The notes beneath the pieces were generated by a model. The model was not told the origin of the DNA. It searched no databases and was given only the letters and a program-made list of their open reading frames with translations. 64,000 bases of DNA. It comes from Marinobacter sp. DY40_1A1 (GTDB taxonomy: Bacteria; Pseudomonadota; Gammaproteobacteria; Pseudomonadales; Oleiphilaceae). The translations under genes and the position numbers were made by a program. Each line of letters begins with the position of its first letter. Position 1 is the first letter of the stretch. The DNA lies in the NCBI RefSeq assembly GCF_016597815.1, contig NZ_VCHA01000001.1, positions 1,212,167 to 1,276,166 on the forward strand. Reading direction: 5' to 3'. Of this stretch, positions 25,595-33,951 are shown piece by piece.

Positions 25595-26704
25595 TTAAAG
25601 TTCCCGGCCAGGGTAGATCGCGCTTTTTTGCTCATTTGCGTGTTGATTGCGGGCGATGAGCGTTTCAGGCTGGTTATCCGGTAGCTGCCAGCCTTTGAGG
25701 TTTTCTTCAATTAATTGCACCAGAGCATCAATGTGCCCGGGTGTCGCATTGAGGGCGGTGATGTAGCTGAAGCCTTCACCGCCTGCCTCCATAAAGTATT
25801 CGCGATTTTCTTCGTCGATTTCTTCGATAGTCTCCAGGCAGTCAGACGAAAAGCCGGGGCAAAACACGTCTATGGACTTTACTCCCTGGCTTGGCAGAGT
25901 CTTCAGCGTCTCGTCGGTATAGGGCTTGAGCCACTCCTCTCTACCGAAGCGGGACTGGAAAGTGGTTATATAGTCTTCTTTTGCCAGTCCAAGCCGTTCC
26001 GCAAGAAGCCTTGAGGTTTTGTGGCACTCGCAGTGGTAAGGGTCGCCCTTCGTAAGGTATTTGAGGGGCACTCCGTGATAGGAGAGGACCAGTTTCTGGT
26101 TGCGCCCTTTTTCTTCCCAGTGGTTTTCAATATGGCGCGCCATCGCCTCAATGTAGGGCGAGTAGTCCGGGTAGTGAGAGACAAAGCGAAGGTCCGGTAT
26201 CCAACGGCGCTTTGAGAAATCTTTTGCAATGGCGTCGAATGTAGAGGCAGATGTCGAAGCGGAATACTGCGGGTAAAGTGGCAGGACTATAAGTTTCCTG
26301 ACACCTTGCTGTTGCATTTCATCAAGTACCCGTGGAATTGAAGGGTTGCCGTAGCGCATGGCAAAGCCTACAACCACATCGTTGCCGTATTTCTTTCTCA
26401 GGCTCTCCTGAATGCCTTCGGCTTGCTTCGCTGTATGAATCAGTAGTGGCGAGCCCTCAGGTTGCCACACGCTGGCGTACGCCGCAGCGCTGCGCTTGGG
26501 GCGGATGCGAAGGATAACGCCATGCAATATCAGCCACCAGAGGGGGCGAGGTAGCTCAACTACTCTGGGGTCAGACAAAAACTCACCCAGGTAGCGCCTT
26601 AAAGCTGAGGGGGTTGGGGCATCTGGAGTGCCCAGGTTGGTTACCAGTACACCAATCCGTTCCGGCTGGTTGTGCCGGAAGTTCTCTGAACCTTTGTATT
26701 GCAT
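25595..26704 (-). CDS. hemH: Ferrochelatase
   Basis: 369-aa enzyme inserting ferrous iron into protoporphyrin IX, the last step of heme synthesis, at the inner membrane face. Recognised by GVLVTNLGTPDAPTPSALRR near the N-terminus, LPLYPQYSASTSAS (about 140), SYHGVPLKYLTKGDPYHCEC with the catalytic-region His (about 215), and FCPGFSSDCLETIEEIDEEN with the conserved Glu residues (about 285). A long C-terminal tail beyond the core is mildly variable in this family. Nothing in the sequence suggests an iron-sulfur cluster. It is followed leftward by small rearrangement-free spacing to tus/tRNA genes and preceded by the DUF442 gene. Confidence 0.95.
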   Translation of the reverse strand: MQYKGSENFRHNQPERIGVLVTNLGTPDAPTPSALRRYLGEFLSDPRVVELPRPLWWLILHGVILRIRPKRSAAAYASVWQPEGSPLLIHTAKQAEGIQESLRKKYGNDVVVGFAMRYGNPSIPRVLDEMQQQGVRKLIVLPLYPQYSASTSASTFDAIAKDFSKRRWIPDLRFVSHYPDYSPYIEAMARHIENHWEEKGRNQKLVLSYHGVPLKYLTKGDPYHCECHKTSRLLAERLGLAKEDYITTFQSRFGREEWLKPYTDETLKTLPSQGVKSIDVFCPGFSSDCLETIEEIDEENREYFMEAGGEGFSYITALNATPGHIDALVQLIEENLKGWQLPDNQPETLIARNQHANEQKSAIYPGREL

Positions 26705-26748
26705 GGGGAGGTGAATCCTGAGCGTTGATCGAAAATACGAAAGACTAT

Positions 26749-27177
26749 TTACTGGCTGCGAGCTTGCTGCGCCATGCGAGGGGCCAGACCACTGATGTCG
26801 TATCCGGCGCCTCGCGCTTTTGTGAAAATTTCCTCGGCGTTAACACTGCGAGCAGCATTCAAAGCCCAGAGCACAGTACAACGGGTTCCGCTTCTGCAGA
26901 AAGCCAATACGGGCTTTTCGGAATTCTGGATCATTGCCCCAAAATGATCCACATCGGCGTCAGTGATGTTCCCCGATGCCACTGGCATGTAAACCCAAGT
27001 CATGCCATTTTCCAATGAGGCGGCCTCGAGATCAGCCATAGCCGGCTGTCCAAATTCCTCCCTGTCTGGACGGTTGGCAACCAGTGTCTTGAAACCAAGC
27101 CTGGCGGCTTCTGCCACATCGCCGTACGTAATCTGTGGAGCGACAGAAATTGTGTCGTCAATCTTTCGGATATCCAT
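26749..27177 (-). CDS. DUF442 (Blh/TIGR01244-type) phosphatase-like sulfur protein
   Basis: 142-aa protein with the protein-tyrosine-phosphatase-like fold of DUF442. The signature loop CRSGTR (Cys about 94, CX5R) is intact, preceded by KPVLAF; the start MDIRKIDDTISVAPQITYGD and LGFKTLVANRPDREE are typical. In related bacteria this domain is fused or linked to persulfide dioxygenase and to YeeE/YedE transporters, and is thought to handle persulfide or sulfane sulfur rather than phosphate. The two YeeE halves upstream on the same strand support a sulfur role. A terminator separates it from them. Confidence 0.85.
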   Translation of the reverse strand: MDIRKIDDTISVAPQITYGDVAEAARLGFKTLVANRPDREEFGQPAMADLEAASLENGMTWVYMPVASGNITDADVDHFGAMIQNSEKPVLAFCRSGTRCTVLWALNAARSVNAEEIFTKARGAGYDISGLAPRMAQQARSQ

Positions 27178-27200
27178 GGGGGTTAGTCTCCGGATTCGGT

Positions 27201-27236
27201 AAAAAACGACGCCATCATCTCATAGGTGATGGCGTC
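27201..27236 (-). terminator. Rho-independent terminator after the YeeE pair
   Basis: Ten-base arms GACGCCATCA / TGATGGCGTC (27208-27217, 27227-27236) with the leftward strand continuing into GTTTTTT. Ends the two-gene YeeE transcript before the DUF442 gene. Confidence 0.9.
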
Positions 27237-27263
27237 TGTCAGAATGATAGGCGGTCAGTCGGC

Positions 27264-27722
27264 TCACTCTTGGGCCGTCGTGCTCCAACCTTGGGCGGGC
27301 TTGCCCGCTCGCATGCGCTCTATCAGTTCGAACAGGCCCATGCCAGCCACCATGGACGCTACAAATACAACGGATTTGATTTCACCCGCGCCCACACCTA
27401 CAAGCCCGGGGCCCGGGCAGATACCGGCGATACCCCAACCAACCCCGAACAGCAAGCCGCCGATGACCAGGCGTTTATTTATATGTGACTGGCCCGGCAC
27501 CCTCATGCTGAAACCAAGGAACGACAGGGTTCTTTTTCGCGCAATCGCAAATGCAAAAAGCCCAACGATAACTGCGCCGCCCATCACGAATGCAAGAGAG
27601 GGGTCCCAAAGGCCCGCAATATCAAGGAAACCTAACACTTTTTCCGGATTTGCCATGCCAGAAACAATCAGTCCAATACCAAACAGCAAGCCTGCGAACA
27701 ACGAGGCCAAAGCAGATTTCAT
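27264..27722 (-). CDS. YeeE/YedE-type half transporter (C-terminal half)
   Basis: 152-aa membrane protein with about four helices, corresponding to the second half of full-length YeeE/YedE thiosulfate/sulfur transporters. Key motif GWGIAGICPGPGLVGVG contains the conserved cysteine thought to shuttle sulfur. The start KSALASLFAGLLFGIGLIVS GMANPEK is typical. Three bases separate it from the other half. Together the pair should make one import channel for thiosulfate or a related sulfur compound; substrate is inferred. Confidence 0.88.
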   Translation of the reverse strand: MKSALASLFAGLLFGIGLIVSGMANPEKVLGFLDIAGLWDPSLAFVMGGAVIVGLFAFAIARKRTLSFLGFSMRVPGQSHINKRLVIGGLLFGVGWGIAGICPGPGLVGVGAGEIKSVVFVASMVAGMGLFELIERMRAGKPAQGWSTTAQE

Positions 27723-27725
27723 GAA

Positions 27726-28163
27726 TTACACTCCCAATACGTGTCGGATTATATAAACAGTCAAAAACCCGGCGAACATGAAGCTCACCGTTGCCGCTAA
27801 TGATCTGGGCGACAGCCTTGAAAGCCCGCAAACCCCATGACCACTTGTACAACCCGAGCCATACCGTGTGCCCACGCCCACAAGGAGCCCTGCAATTATA
27901 AGCGCTGGGTATCCGGCCTCTATCTCAATGGGCGGCAGTTCCGCAGAAAGCACCCATATAGCCGGTGCACCGATAAGACCGGCGAGAAAGGCTATGCGCC
28001 AGCTAGTGTCACCGGATGATGGAGACAGCAAACCTCCAAGTATTCCACTGATTCCGGCAACCCTGCCGTTTAAAAGAAGAAAACTGGCAGCAGCGAGGCC
28101 GACCAATACGCCACCAACCAGAGCCGACCAGGGAGTAAAACTACTCCAGGCTATGTCAATCAT
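27726..28163 (-). CDS. YeeE/YedE-type half transporter (N-terminal half)
   Basis: 145-aa membrane protein, first of the leftward pair. It carries LNGRVAGISGILGGLL (about 30-45) and GTRYGSGCTSGHGVCGLSRL (about 97-116) with the two conserved cysteines of the YeeE sulfur path. Such split halves are common in proteobacteria next to DUF442, persulfide dioxygenase or ArsR-type (BigR/SqrR) genes; the dioxygenase and regulator are absent here. The upstream region contains an orphan leftward terminator. Confidence 0.9.
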   Translation of the reverse strand: MIDIAWSSFTPWSALVGGVLVGLAAASFLLLNGRVAGISGILGGLLSPSSGDTSWRIAFLAGLIGAPAIWVLSAELPPIEIEAGYPALIIAGLLVGVGTRYGSGCTSGHGVCGLSRLSPRSLAATVSFMFAGFLTVYIIRHVLGV

Positions 28164-28276
28164 TCAGTAACTCCTATAACGCACGATTTCAGTTAAGGTA
28201 TTCTAATTGCCTTCCAGTGCTAAGCAGATTCCAAAGATGGAATAGGAATAAGCTTATAACCGGAAGCAATCATACC

Positions 28277-28304
28277 AAAAAAAAGCCCGGCGGGAATGCC
28301 AGGC
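28277..28304 (-). terminator. Orphan leftward terminator (possible small RNA or attenuator end)
   Basis: Read leftward: GCCTGGC, loop ATTCCC, GCCGGGC (one G-T pair), then eight T. It lies 113 bases upstream of the YeeE start and about 250 bases inside the gap to the phasin gene, so no protein gene feeds it. The roughly 100 leftward bases before it (to about 28380) contain three GGA triplets. Either a small RNA ends here, or it is an attenuator in the YeeE leader. I could not fix a promoter. Confidence 0.6.
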
Positions 28305-28556
28305 AGAAGTGTGCGAGTAGTATCCATGAAAGACTTCCAGACAAACCGGCGTCAGCAGGGACTCCGGTATAAGCAAGTATTGTCTATATTATGAACACTT
28401 CAAGCTTGAGGCACTCTTGCATGGGAACATTTTTGCATATAAATCCCACTCTTATACTGCGGCCTGTTGCAAAGCGGCTCTCAGCCCGACTGAAATTGCC
28501 TGCCAGCTGTAATATAATAAGCGCCAAGCGAACTATCCCTTCCCTGAGGTTGTTAC

Positions 28557-28973
28557 ATGTCTGATGAGAACGACAAGAAGCCGGAAAATGATCCGCAACT
28601 TGCTGCAAAAATAAAGGATTCAGCACGGCAGATCTGGCTGGCTGGTCTTGGGGCCTATACGAAAGCTGAGGAAGACACCGGTCGCTTCTTTGATCGTCTC
28701 GTCCAGGAAGGCGAACAGTTGGAGAATAAGACCCGGGGAGCTGTCGAGAAACAAATTCGCTCCGTGGAAGATCGGGTTGAGGGTGTTCGCGAGCGGGCAA
28801 CCGGCACCTGGGACAGGCTTGAACATCTTTTTGATGAGCGCGTTTCGGGCGCCTTGCGCAGGCTGGGCATTCATCGCAGTGAAGATATAGCTGCCCTGGA
28901 ACACAGGATTGAAGCTCTGGAAGCGGAACTGTCGATGCTGCGGGACGGCCACCGCGCAGACGAAGAAGAATAA
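28557..28973 (+). CDS. Phasin-family (PhaI-like) granule protein
   Basis: 138-aa phasin. The phasin core is IKDSARQIWLAGLGAYTKAE (about 19-38), then an amphipathic helix region to about 100 and a coiled coil near the end (LEHRIEALEAELSMLRDGHR). Phasins coat polyhydroxyalkanoate granules and control granule size. Acidic ends are usual. No PHA synthase is in the window, so the partner operon must be elsewhere. It converges with the phaD-like gene seven bases away. Upstream 28164-28556 (393 bp) holds the orphan terminator but no other gene I can support. Confidence 0.85.
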   Translation: MSDENDKKPENDPQLAAKIKDSARQIWLAGLGAYTKAEEDTGRFFDRLVQEGEQLENKTRGAVEKQIRSVEDRVEGVRERATGTWDRLEHLFDERVSGALRRLGIHRSEDIAALEHRIEALEAELSMLRDGHRADEEE

Positions 28974-28980
28974 AGGGAGA

Positions 28981-29613
28981 TTACACCAGGTATTCCTGGC
29001 TGATCAGTTTCGCGTGCTCCTGAACATCGGGGACGAAGTAGGGCAGCATAAGGTGCATCATCTGATAGACGCCGCGACCGGGATCTACCGATTCCCGGTC
29101 GTCAAGATGGGATAGAGTGTCATATGCACTCCAGTAACAGGCGGTAAGGGTGAGCTGCTCGCACAGAGAGTCCAGATCATCATCCTCAATGCTCATCATG
29201 TTTTGGTTCCGTAAGCTTTGGCAGATGCTACGGAATGCCCCGGTCTTCTTTTTAAGAATCCGTTTGAATCGCAGTTGCAAGCGATCGTAACGGGACAATA
29301 CATTCACCAGATCCTGGTACAGAAACCGGTACCTTGCCACTGCCTCAAATAAAATGTGCAAGAAAAAACTCTGTTGGTCCAGGCTGATATCTACGTCTTC
29401 GGGAACAGAAAGCAAATCCAGCACTTCGGATTCATAGGCGGAAAACAGCTCTTCTACAATGTCGCCCTTACTTTTGAAGTGGTAATACAGGTTGCCGGGG
29501 CTGATATCCAGCTCATCCGAGATCAACAACGTAGTTACGTTAGGCTCACCCAGACTGTTGAATAACGACAGGCTGGTGTTGAGTATTCGATCCCGGGTTT
29601 TAATTTTTGTCAT
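28981..29613 (-). CDS. phaD: TetR-family regulator, PhaD-like
   Basis: 210-aa repressor/activator. The N-terminal helix-turn-helix is plain: RDRILNTSLSLFNSLGEPNV then TLLISDELDISPGNLYYHFK, close to Pseudomonas PhaD. The ligand-binding C-terminal half (from about 65) has helices typical of TetR proteins sensing acyl-CoA-type compounds. In Pseudomonas PhaD controls phasin expression, and here a phasin gene lies convergently next door, which supports the call. Ligand and targets are inferred. Confidence 0.8.
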   Translation of the reverse strand: MTKIKTRDRILNTSLSLFNSLGEPNVTTLLISDELDISPGNLYYHFKSKGDIVEELFSAYESEVLDLLSVPEDVDISLDQQSFFLHILFEAVARYRFLYQDLVNVLSRYDRLQLRFKRILKKKTGAFRSICQSLRNQNMMSIEDDDLDSLCEQLTLTACYWSAYDTLSHLDDRESVDPGRGVYQMMHLMLPYFVPDVQEHAKLISQEYLV

Positions 29614-29631
29614 ATCGGCCCCGGCCAGGTA

Positions 29632-30444
29632 TCAGAGGTCAAATGTAGCCCATACCGGGCAGTGATCGGATGGCCGCTCCATGCCACGGAACTCGTAAGA
29701 CACACCAGCTTCCTTTGCTTTCGTTAACAGGCCGTCGCTGGCCATGATCAGGTCAATACGCAGACCCCGTTTGGGCTCCCGTTCAAACCCTTTGCTGCGG
29801 TAATCAAACCAACTGAAGGTTTGTGCCTCATCAGGGTACAGGTGGCGAAACACATCGGTGTAACCTCGAGCCTCAACCTGGGCCAGCCATTCACGCTCTT
29901 CCGGAAGGAACGAGCATTTGCCGGTACGCAGCCACCGCTTTGCGTTGTCTGGGCCAATACCGATATCTTTATCGGTGGGAGAGATGTTCATGTCACCCAT
30001 GATCACCACGTGGCCGTCCCGATCGTTAAGCTCGTCCAGATAGGCCATCAAATCTGCGTAAAACTTTTCTTTGGCTGGAAACTTGATGGGGTGGTCGCGG
30101 CTCTCGCCTTGGGGGAAATAACCGTTGAGAACAGTGAGCTTTTGCCCATTAATTGTGAACTGGCCGGTAATCATGCGGCGCTGGGCGTCTTCGTCATCTC
30201 CAGGGTAGCCTTTAGTAACCTGATCTGGCTCCATGCGTGACAATAAAGCAACACCGTAGTGGGTTTTCTGGCCGTGGAAATGCACGTGGTAGCCCAGTTC
30301 ACGAATGGCCTCAACCGGGAATTCTTCATCTCTTACCTTGGTTTCCTGAAGGCCGATAAAATCGGGGTTATGGCTTTCAATCAGCGCTTCAAGCTGGTGC
30401 AGGCGGGTACGTATACTGTTGACGTTAAAAGACACAAACATCAT
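29632..30444 (-). CDS. xthA: Exodeoxyribonuclease III
   Basis: 270-aa AP endonuclease / 3'-5' exonuclease for base excision repair. Motifs: [37 protein letters not shown] with the metal-binding Glu (about 35), [15 protein letters not shown] (Asp/Asn pair about 150), and the ending [13 protein letters not shown] with the catalytic Asp-His. Starts MMFVSF, equal to MKFVSF in E. coli. It follows phaD on the same strand after 18 bases. Confidence 0.95.
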   Translation of the reverse strand: MMFVSFNVNSIRTRLHQLEALIESHNPDFIGLQETKVRDEEFPVEAIRELGYHVHFHGQKTHYGVALLSRMEPDQVTKGYPGDDEDAQRRMITGQFTINGQKLTVLNGYFPQGESRDHPIKFPAKEKFYADLMAYLDELNDRDGHVVIMGDMNISPTDKDIGIGPDNAKRWLRTGKCSFLPEEREWLAQVEARGYTDVFRHLYPDEAQTFSWFDYRSKGFEREPKRGLRIDLIMASDGLLTKAKEAGVSYEFRGMERPSDHCPVWATFDL

Positions 30445-30525
30445 GACTAAAAACTCTCCGGCGTTGGTTGCCGCAGGAGTTTACCACATTGAAACCGCTG
30501 AGCTGCGTCCCTGGAGACGGCAGTT

Positions 30526-31278
30526 TCAGGGAATGAGGTCACATTCCGGATAGTTGTTCACTTCATAATGGATGGTTGCAGTGTGGTTTTGGTCAGCGTT
30601 CTCGCGCACGTTGGTAAGGCCCGAGTAGGCTGTGAGAGCGCCTTTGTTGTTGTAGCCAAGAACAATAGGATCCACCAGGAATTTCAGAACAAGGCTTTCC
30701 GGGCGGATTTGCACCAGATGATCGGCCTCTATTGAAAGGTTTTGAGCAGGCTCCAGTATAAAGGCGTAATCCGTTCCACGGGTGGGTGCCAAGAACCGGA
30801 ATTTTACGGATTCACCAGTGGTAAGCTTATGCCAGTTCTGGCGTACCAGGTTGTCAAAGCCGGCATCCACCACCAGATCGTTCGAACCGCCTAAATTGGA
30901 CTGTTTGATTTCTCCCCCGGGCTGCTGCCACACAATCGCCGCAGAATCTGAAGCCGGGTAGGTAATTTCAAGCGACTCTTTAAAGTCTGGCTGTTGATAT
31001 TTCACCACTGGGCGCAAAAGAGAAGAGCGGTAATCGAGGCGCTTTTCAGCGAAAGGGTGGCGATTACTTTCAGCTCGGCGGATATAGACAACCCTATGCT
31101 CCAGAGGCTGGAACACTCCGGCTTTACAAGAACCTTCAATGCGGTGCCGTTCCTCATATAGCGCTTCTCCAGTGCTGGATTCCGCCTGCCCGGTAAACTC
31201 AAACAGACCAGCAGATGCTGGTGCTGCCAAGGCGGCCAGAACAATCGCAGCAGCAACAGTTGTTCCTGTCCGAGTCAT
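30526..31278 (-). CDS. Exported protein of the lipid-modification operon
   Basis: 250 aa, family not recognised. A signal peptide is clear (MTRTGTTVAAAIVLAALAAP then ASAG, cleavage after ASA). The mature part is rich in beta-type segments and carries no known catalytic motif; one conserved-looking stretch is YNNKGALTAYSGLTNVREN. It is the last gene of the operon, adjoining the DUF2878 stop without gap. Context suggests an envelope role linked to the modified lipids, but this is inference only. Confidence 0.7.
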   Translation of the reverse strand: MTRTGTTVAAAIVLAALAAPASAGLFEFTGQAESSTGEALYEERHRIEGSCKAGVFQPLEHRVVYIRRAESNRHPFAEKRLDYRSSLLRPVVKYQQPDFKESLEITYPASDSAAIVWQQPGGEIKQSNLGGSNDLVVDAGFDNLVRQNWHKLTTGESVKFRFLAPTRGTDYAFILEPAQNLSIEADHLVQIRPESLVLKFLVDPIVLGYNNKGALTAYSGLTNVRENADQNHTATIHYEVNNYPECDLIP

Positions 31279-31803
31279 CTACACAAGCTCCGGGTAGAGT
31301 GACTTGCGAAAGAACAGTAACAACGGAAACACTACAAACCAGCCCAGAGCCAAGGCTGCCAGGGAGAGCGGCAAGTCCGGAAGGGCTACATTTCCCAGTT
31401 TACTTGCCGACCAATAGGCGAGTGGACCTGCAATGGGCGCAAACACAAAGGCCAGCCAGACTTTGCGACTGATCCAGTTCAGGGAATGGCTGAGGGTGGT
31501 CATGAAGATTGCCCAGATAGCCACCAGCCACACAGGTGTAATCAGGTGTTCATCGCCTGTGTTGCCATCAGTCAGAATGCCGGCATTGAGCCAAAGGCCA
31601 TCAAGCAGGGAGCCAACAAGGACCCCCAGCCCGATAAATTGCAATTCCGTAAAGCGATGCTGGCTCACCAGCACAAAATGGATAACCAGAAACGCCACGA
31701 CCACCAAGGGCCCCATCAGATCGGGATACACAACACAGGTAAACCAACCGATCTGAAAGAGTAAGAAGTTCAGTATATTACGAGCAGCTTCTGAAGTAAT
31801 CAT
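31279..31803 (-). CDS. DUF2878 inner-membrane protein
   Basis: 174 aa with about five transmembrane helices. The opening NILNFLLFQIGWFTCVVYPD and the later GLGVLVGSLLDGLWLNAGIL are DUF2878 features. Function unknown. The ATG overlaps the stop of the cyclopropane-synthase-like gene by four bases, so the two are coupled. DUF2878 genes usually occur in ECF-sigma-controlled lipid clusters with the same neighbours. Confidence 0.88.
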   Translation of the reverse strand: MITSEAARNILNFLLFQIGWFTCVVYPDLMGPLVVVAFLVIHFVLVSQHRFTELQFIGLGVLVGSLLDGLWLNAGILTDGNTGDEHLITPVWLVAIWAIFMTTLSHSLNWISRKVWLAFVFAPIAGPLAYWSASKLGNVALPDLPLSLAALALGWFVVFPLLLFFRKSLYPELV

Positions 31804-33077
31804 ACACTCAGTATGTTCTGCCGCTTATTGCCGGGCTTGGCGAAAACCAACTGTGATACTCCGATAGCCCGCTCGCTGAACCCTGCTTCGCAATAGGCGA
31901 AGTAGAAGTTCCAGAACTTGCGAAAGGCCTGGTCGTAACCCATGGATTCGAGGGCGTCCCGGTTGGCCATAAAGCGGTCACACCAGTCCCGGAGCGTGCG
32001 AGCATAATGAAAGCCGGTATCTTCCGAATGGGTGAGTACCAGGTTTGACTGATTACGCACCGATTCCAGAATGGCACCGAAAGATGGGATAAAGCTCCCG
32101 GGGAAGATAAAACGCTGGATAAAGTCCACATTTTTCAGGGCGCGTTGGTAACGCTGTTCCGGCATGTTGATGGCCTGAATCAGGGCCAGGCCATCTGGTT
32201 TCAGCAAGGCGTTAATCTGGCTGAAATAGCTGTCCAGAAACTGCGGTCCAACGGCCTCGATCATCTCAATGGAAACCAGCTTGTCGAATTGGCCTTCCAG
32301 GTCGCGATAATCATCGAAGAGCATGGTGATTTTGTCGTCCAGGCCTTCGCTGCGTACCCGCGCTTGTGCCAGTTCCAGCTGCTCTTTGGAGATGGTTGTG
32401 GTGGTTACGTGACACCCGTAATGTTTGGCAGCGTGAATGGCAAAGCCCCCCCAGCCGGTGCCTATCTCGATCACACGGTCGCCGGGCTGCAAGTCCAGCT
32501 TCTTACAGATGGTGTCAAGCTTGTGAACGGCGGCTTCCTCCAGTGTCGATTCCTCACTGGGGTAAATCGCAGAGGAATACATCATGGTGGGGTCGAGAAA
32601 GGTTTCGAACAGATTGTTGCCCAGATCATAATGGGCACTGATGTTCTTTCTGGAGCCATCTTTTGTGTTGCGGTTCAGCCAGTGCAAGCCTTTCAGCGCA
32701 GGCTTGGTGACCCAGCTGAATTTGTCTTCAAATTCGTTCATCCGGTCTATGTTGCGGGTAAAGAACCGGAGCAGGGCAACAAGATCCGGTGATGACCAGT
32801 CTCCCGCTACGTAGGCTTCAGCTGCGCCAACGCTGCCGCCAGTCAGCAGGTCACGCCACGTGCTTTGGTGGTGTACGATCAGCTCTGCCGGTGGGTGTTC
32901 AGAGTTGCCATCGCCAAAAATCAGGTCGTCCATGCCGGATTCGCGAATAGTGAGTGTGCCTGCCTCCAGTTGCCGTAGCTGCTGGATAACCAGGTTGCGC
33001 GCAACGCGTGTAACCAGAGAAGAGCGGCCCTTCGAGCTGGTGATACTGGTAGTGGCCGAAGTGTTTATGTTCTCCAT
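31800..33077 (-). CDS. cfa: Cyclopropane-fatty-acyl-phospholipid synthase-type methyltransferase
   Basis: 425-aa SAM-dependent enzyme acting on unsaturated acyl chains of membrane phospholipids. SAM motif I is RVIEIGTGWGGFAIHAAKHY (about 202), preceded by the CFA-specific NISAHYDLGNNLFETFLDPT MMYSSAIY region. The C-terminal half shows DFIQRFIFPGSFIPSFGAIL and the ending common to CFA synthases. In ECF-regulated clusters this subtype may methylate cis-vaccenoyl chains on the way to furan fatty acids rather than only forming cyclopropanes; which product applies is unknown here. The start overlaps DUF1365 by 13 bases; GGAAAGG stands upstream. Confidence 0.88.
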   Translation of the reverse strand: MENINTSATTSITSSKGRSSLVTRVARNLVIQQLRQLEAGTLTIRESGMDDLIFGDGNSEHPPAELIVHHQSTWRDLLTGGSVGAAEAYVAGDWSSPDLVALLRFFTRNIDRMNEFEDKFSWVTKPALKGLHWLNRNTKDGSRKNISAHYDLGNNLFETFLDPTMMYSSAIYPSEESTLEEAAVHKLDTICKKLDLQPGDRVIEIGTGWGGFAIHAAKHYGCHVTTTTISKEQLELAQARVRSEGLDDKITMLFDDYRDLEGQFDKLVSIEMIEAVGPQFLDSYFSQINALLKPDGLALIQAINMPEQRYQRALKNVDFIQRFIFPGSFIPSFGAILESVRNQSNLVLTHSEDTGFHYARTLRDWCDRFMANRDALESMGYDQAFRKFWNFYFAYCEAGFSERAIGVSQLVFAKPGNKRQNILSV

Positions 33078-33949
33078 GAGCTTACCTTTCCTCGAGTCTT
33101 GTTTGAGTCGCCTGTGCTGGTCACATCGACACCCTGATCGGTGTTCCCCAGCCTGTGGGCGGGGTCACTGTCAGCGAGTTTGTCCGGGTGGGTGTAGAAG
33201 GGCGCACCCTTGAATTTCAGCTTCAGCGCGTGCCAGTAAATACCGGCAGCAACCTTGAATGCTTCCACCGGGAACTGGCGCAGACTTTTATGAAGGGTTT
33301 TACGTGTGAGAGGGGCTCTCTGGACTACCAGGGTGGCATCAAAATGTTTTTTGCCTTCTTCCAGCACGTTCATGTGAATTCTCAGCTCCGGCCCACGAAA
33401 GCTGAATGTCCATTCGTAGTGTTGCGCCATGGCGTTGAAGGGAGACACATGAAAGCGCTTGGTGAACCCGAACTGTTCTGTGCGCCAGCCAGCAGAATTG
33501 GGCTCGCTGCCCGTTGTTTCCAGGCAATACACATGACGCTCATGCCAGGGGGTATTGGTAATCTGCGCCATGATCACAGCAGGAACATCGCCGTTGGCGC
33601 CACTTTTGCCAGTGCGATAGCAAAAGTAAAAACTCACCGGGTTGAAAATATACCCGGCGTAGCGGGGGTGAGTAATCAACTCCACCGTCCCGTCAGGAAA
33701 CCAGCCTGTTGCCGCTTTTACCTGATCCCGCACCGCTTCTGACAGGTCACCGGCCTCAGGTCGGAAGTAGTCTTTGCGCCTCAGGGACATCCAGTTGAAG
33801 CGTTCCAGCGAGAAGAAGGGGCTTACATTGGCAACCTGATGCCACTCATCGGTATCCAGCGCCAGCATGCCAGTGTGGTATTCAAACTCGTGCCGAACCG
33901 GATACAAACGCCGGTGTCGGATTGAGCCATGTAACCATTGGCTACCCAT
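33065..33949 (-). CDS. DUF1365 protein
   Basis: 294 aa. Typical DUF1365 start GSIRHRRLYPVRHEFEYHTG, then YAGYIFNPVSFYFCYR (about 110-125) and KRFHVSPFNAMAQHYEWTF near 175. The family is almost always linked to a flavin amine-oxidase-like protein and a CFA-type methyltransferase; its biochemical role is not established. Two bases separate it from the upstream flavoprotein stop. Confidence 0.9.
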   Translation of the reverse strand: MGSQWLHGSIRHRRLYPVRHEFEYHTGMLALDTDEWHQVANVSPFFSLERFNWMSLRRKDYFRPEAGDLSEAVRDQVKAATGWFPDGTVELITHPRYAGYIFNPVSFYFCYRTGKSGANGDVPAVIMAQITNTPWHERHVYCLETTGSEPNSAGWRTEQFGFTKRFHVSPFNAMAQHYEWTFSFRGPELRIHMNVLEEGKKHFDATLVVQRAPLTRKTLHKSLRQFPVEAFKVAAGIYWHALKLKFKGAPFYTHPDKLADSDPAHRLGNTDQGVDVTSTGDSNKTRGKVSSWRT

Positions 33950-33951
33950 GT

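Noticed and set aside
28384..28800. 138-aa leftward open frame over the phasin start
   Set aside because: Overlaps the phasin coding sequence on the opposite strand, is Pro/Arg-rich without a family and has no ribosome site.
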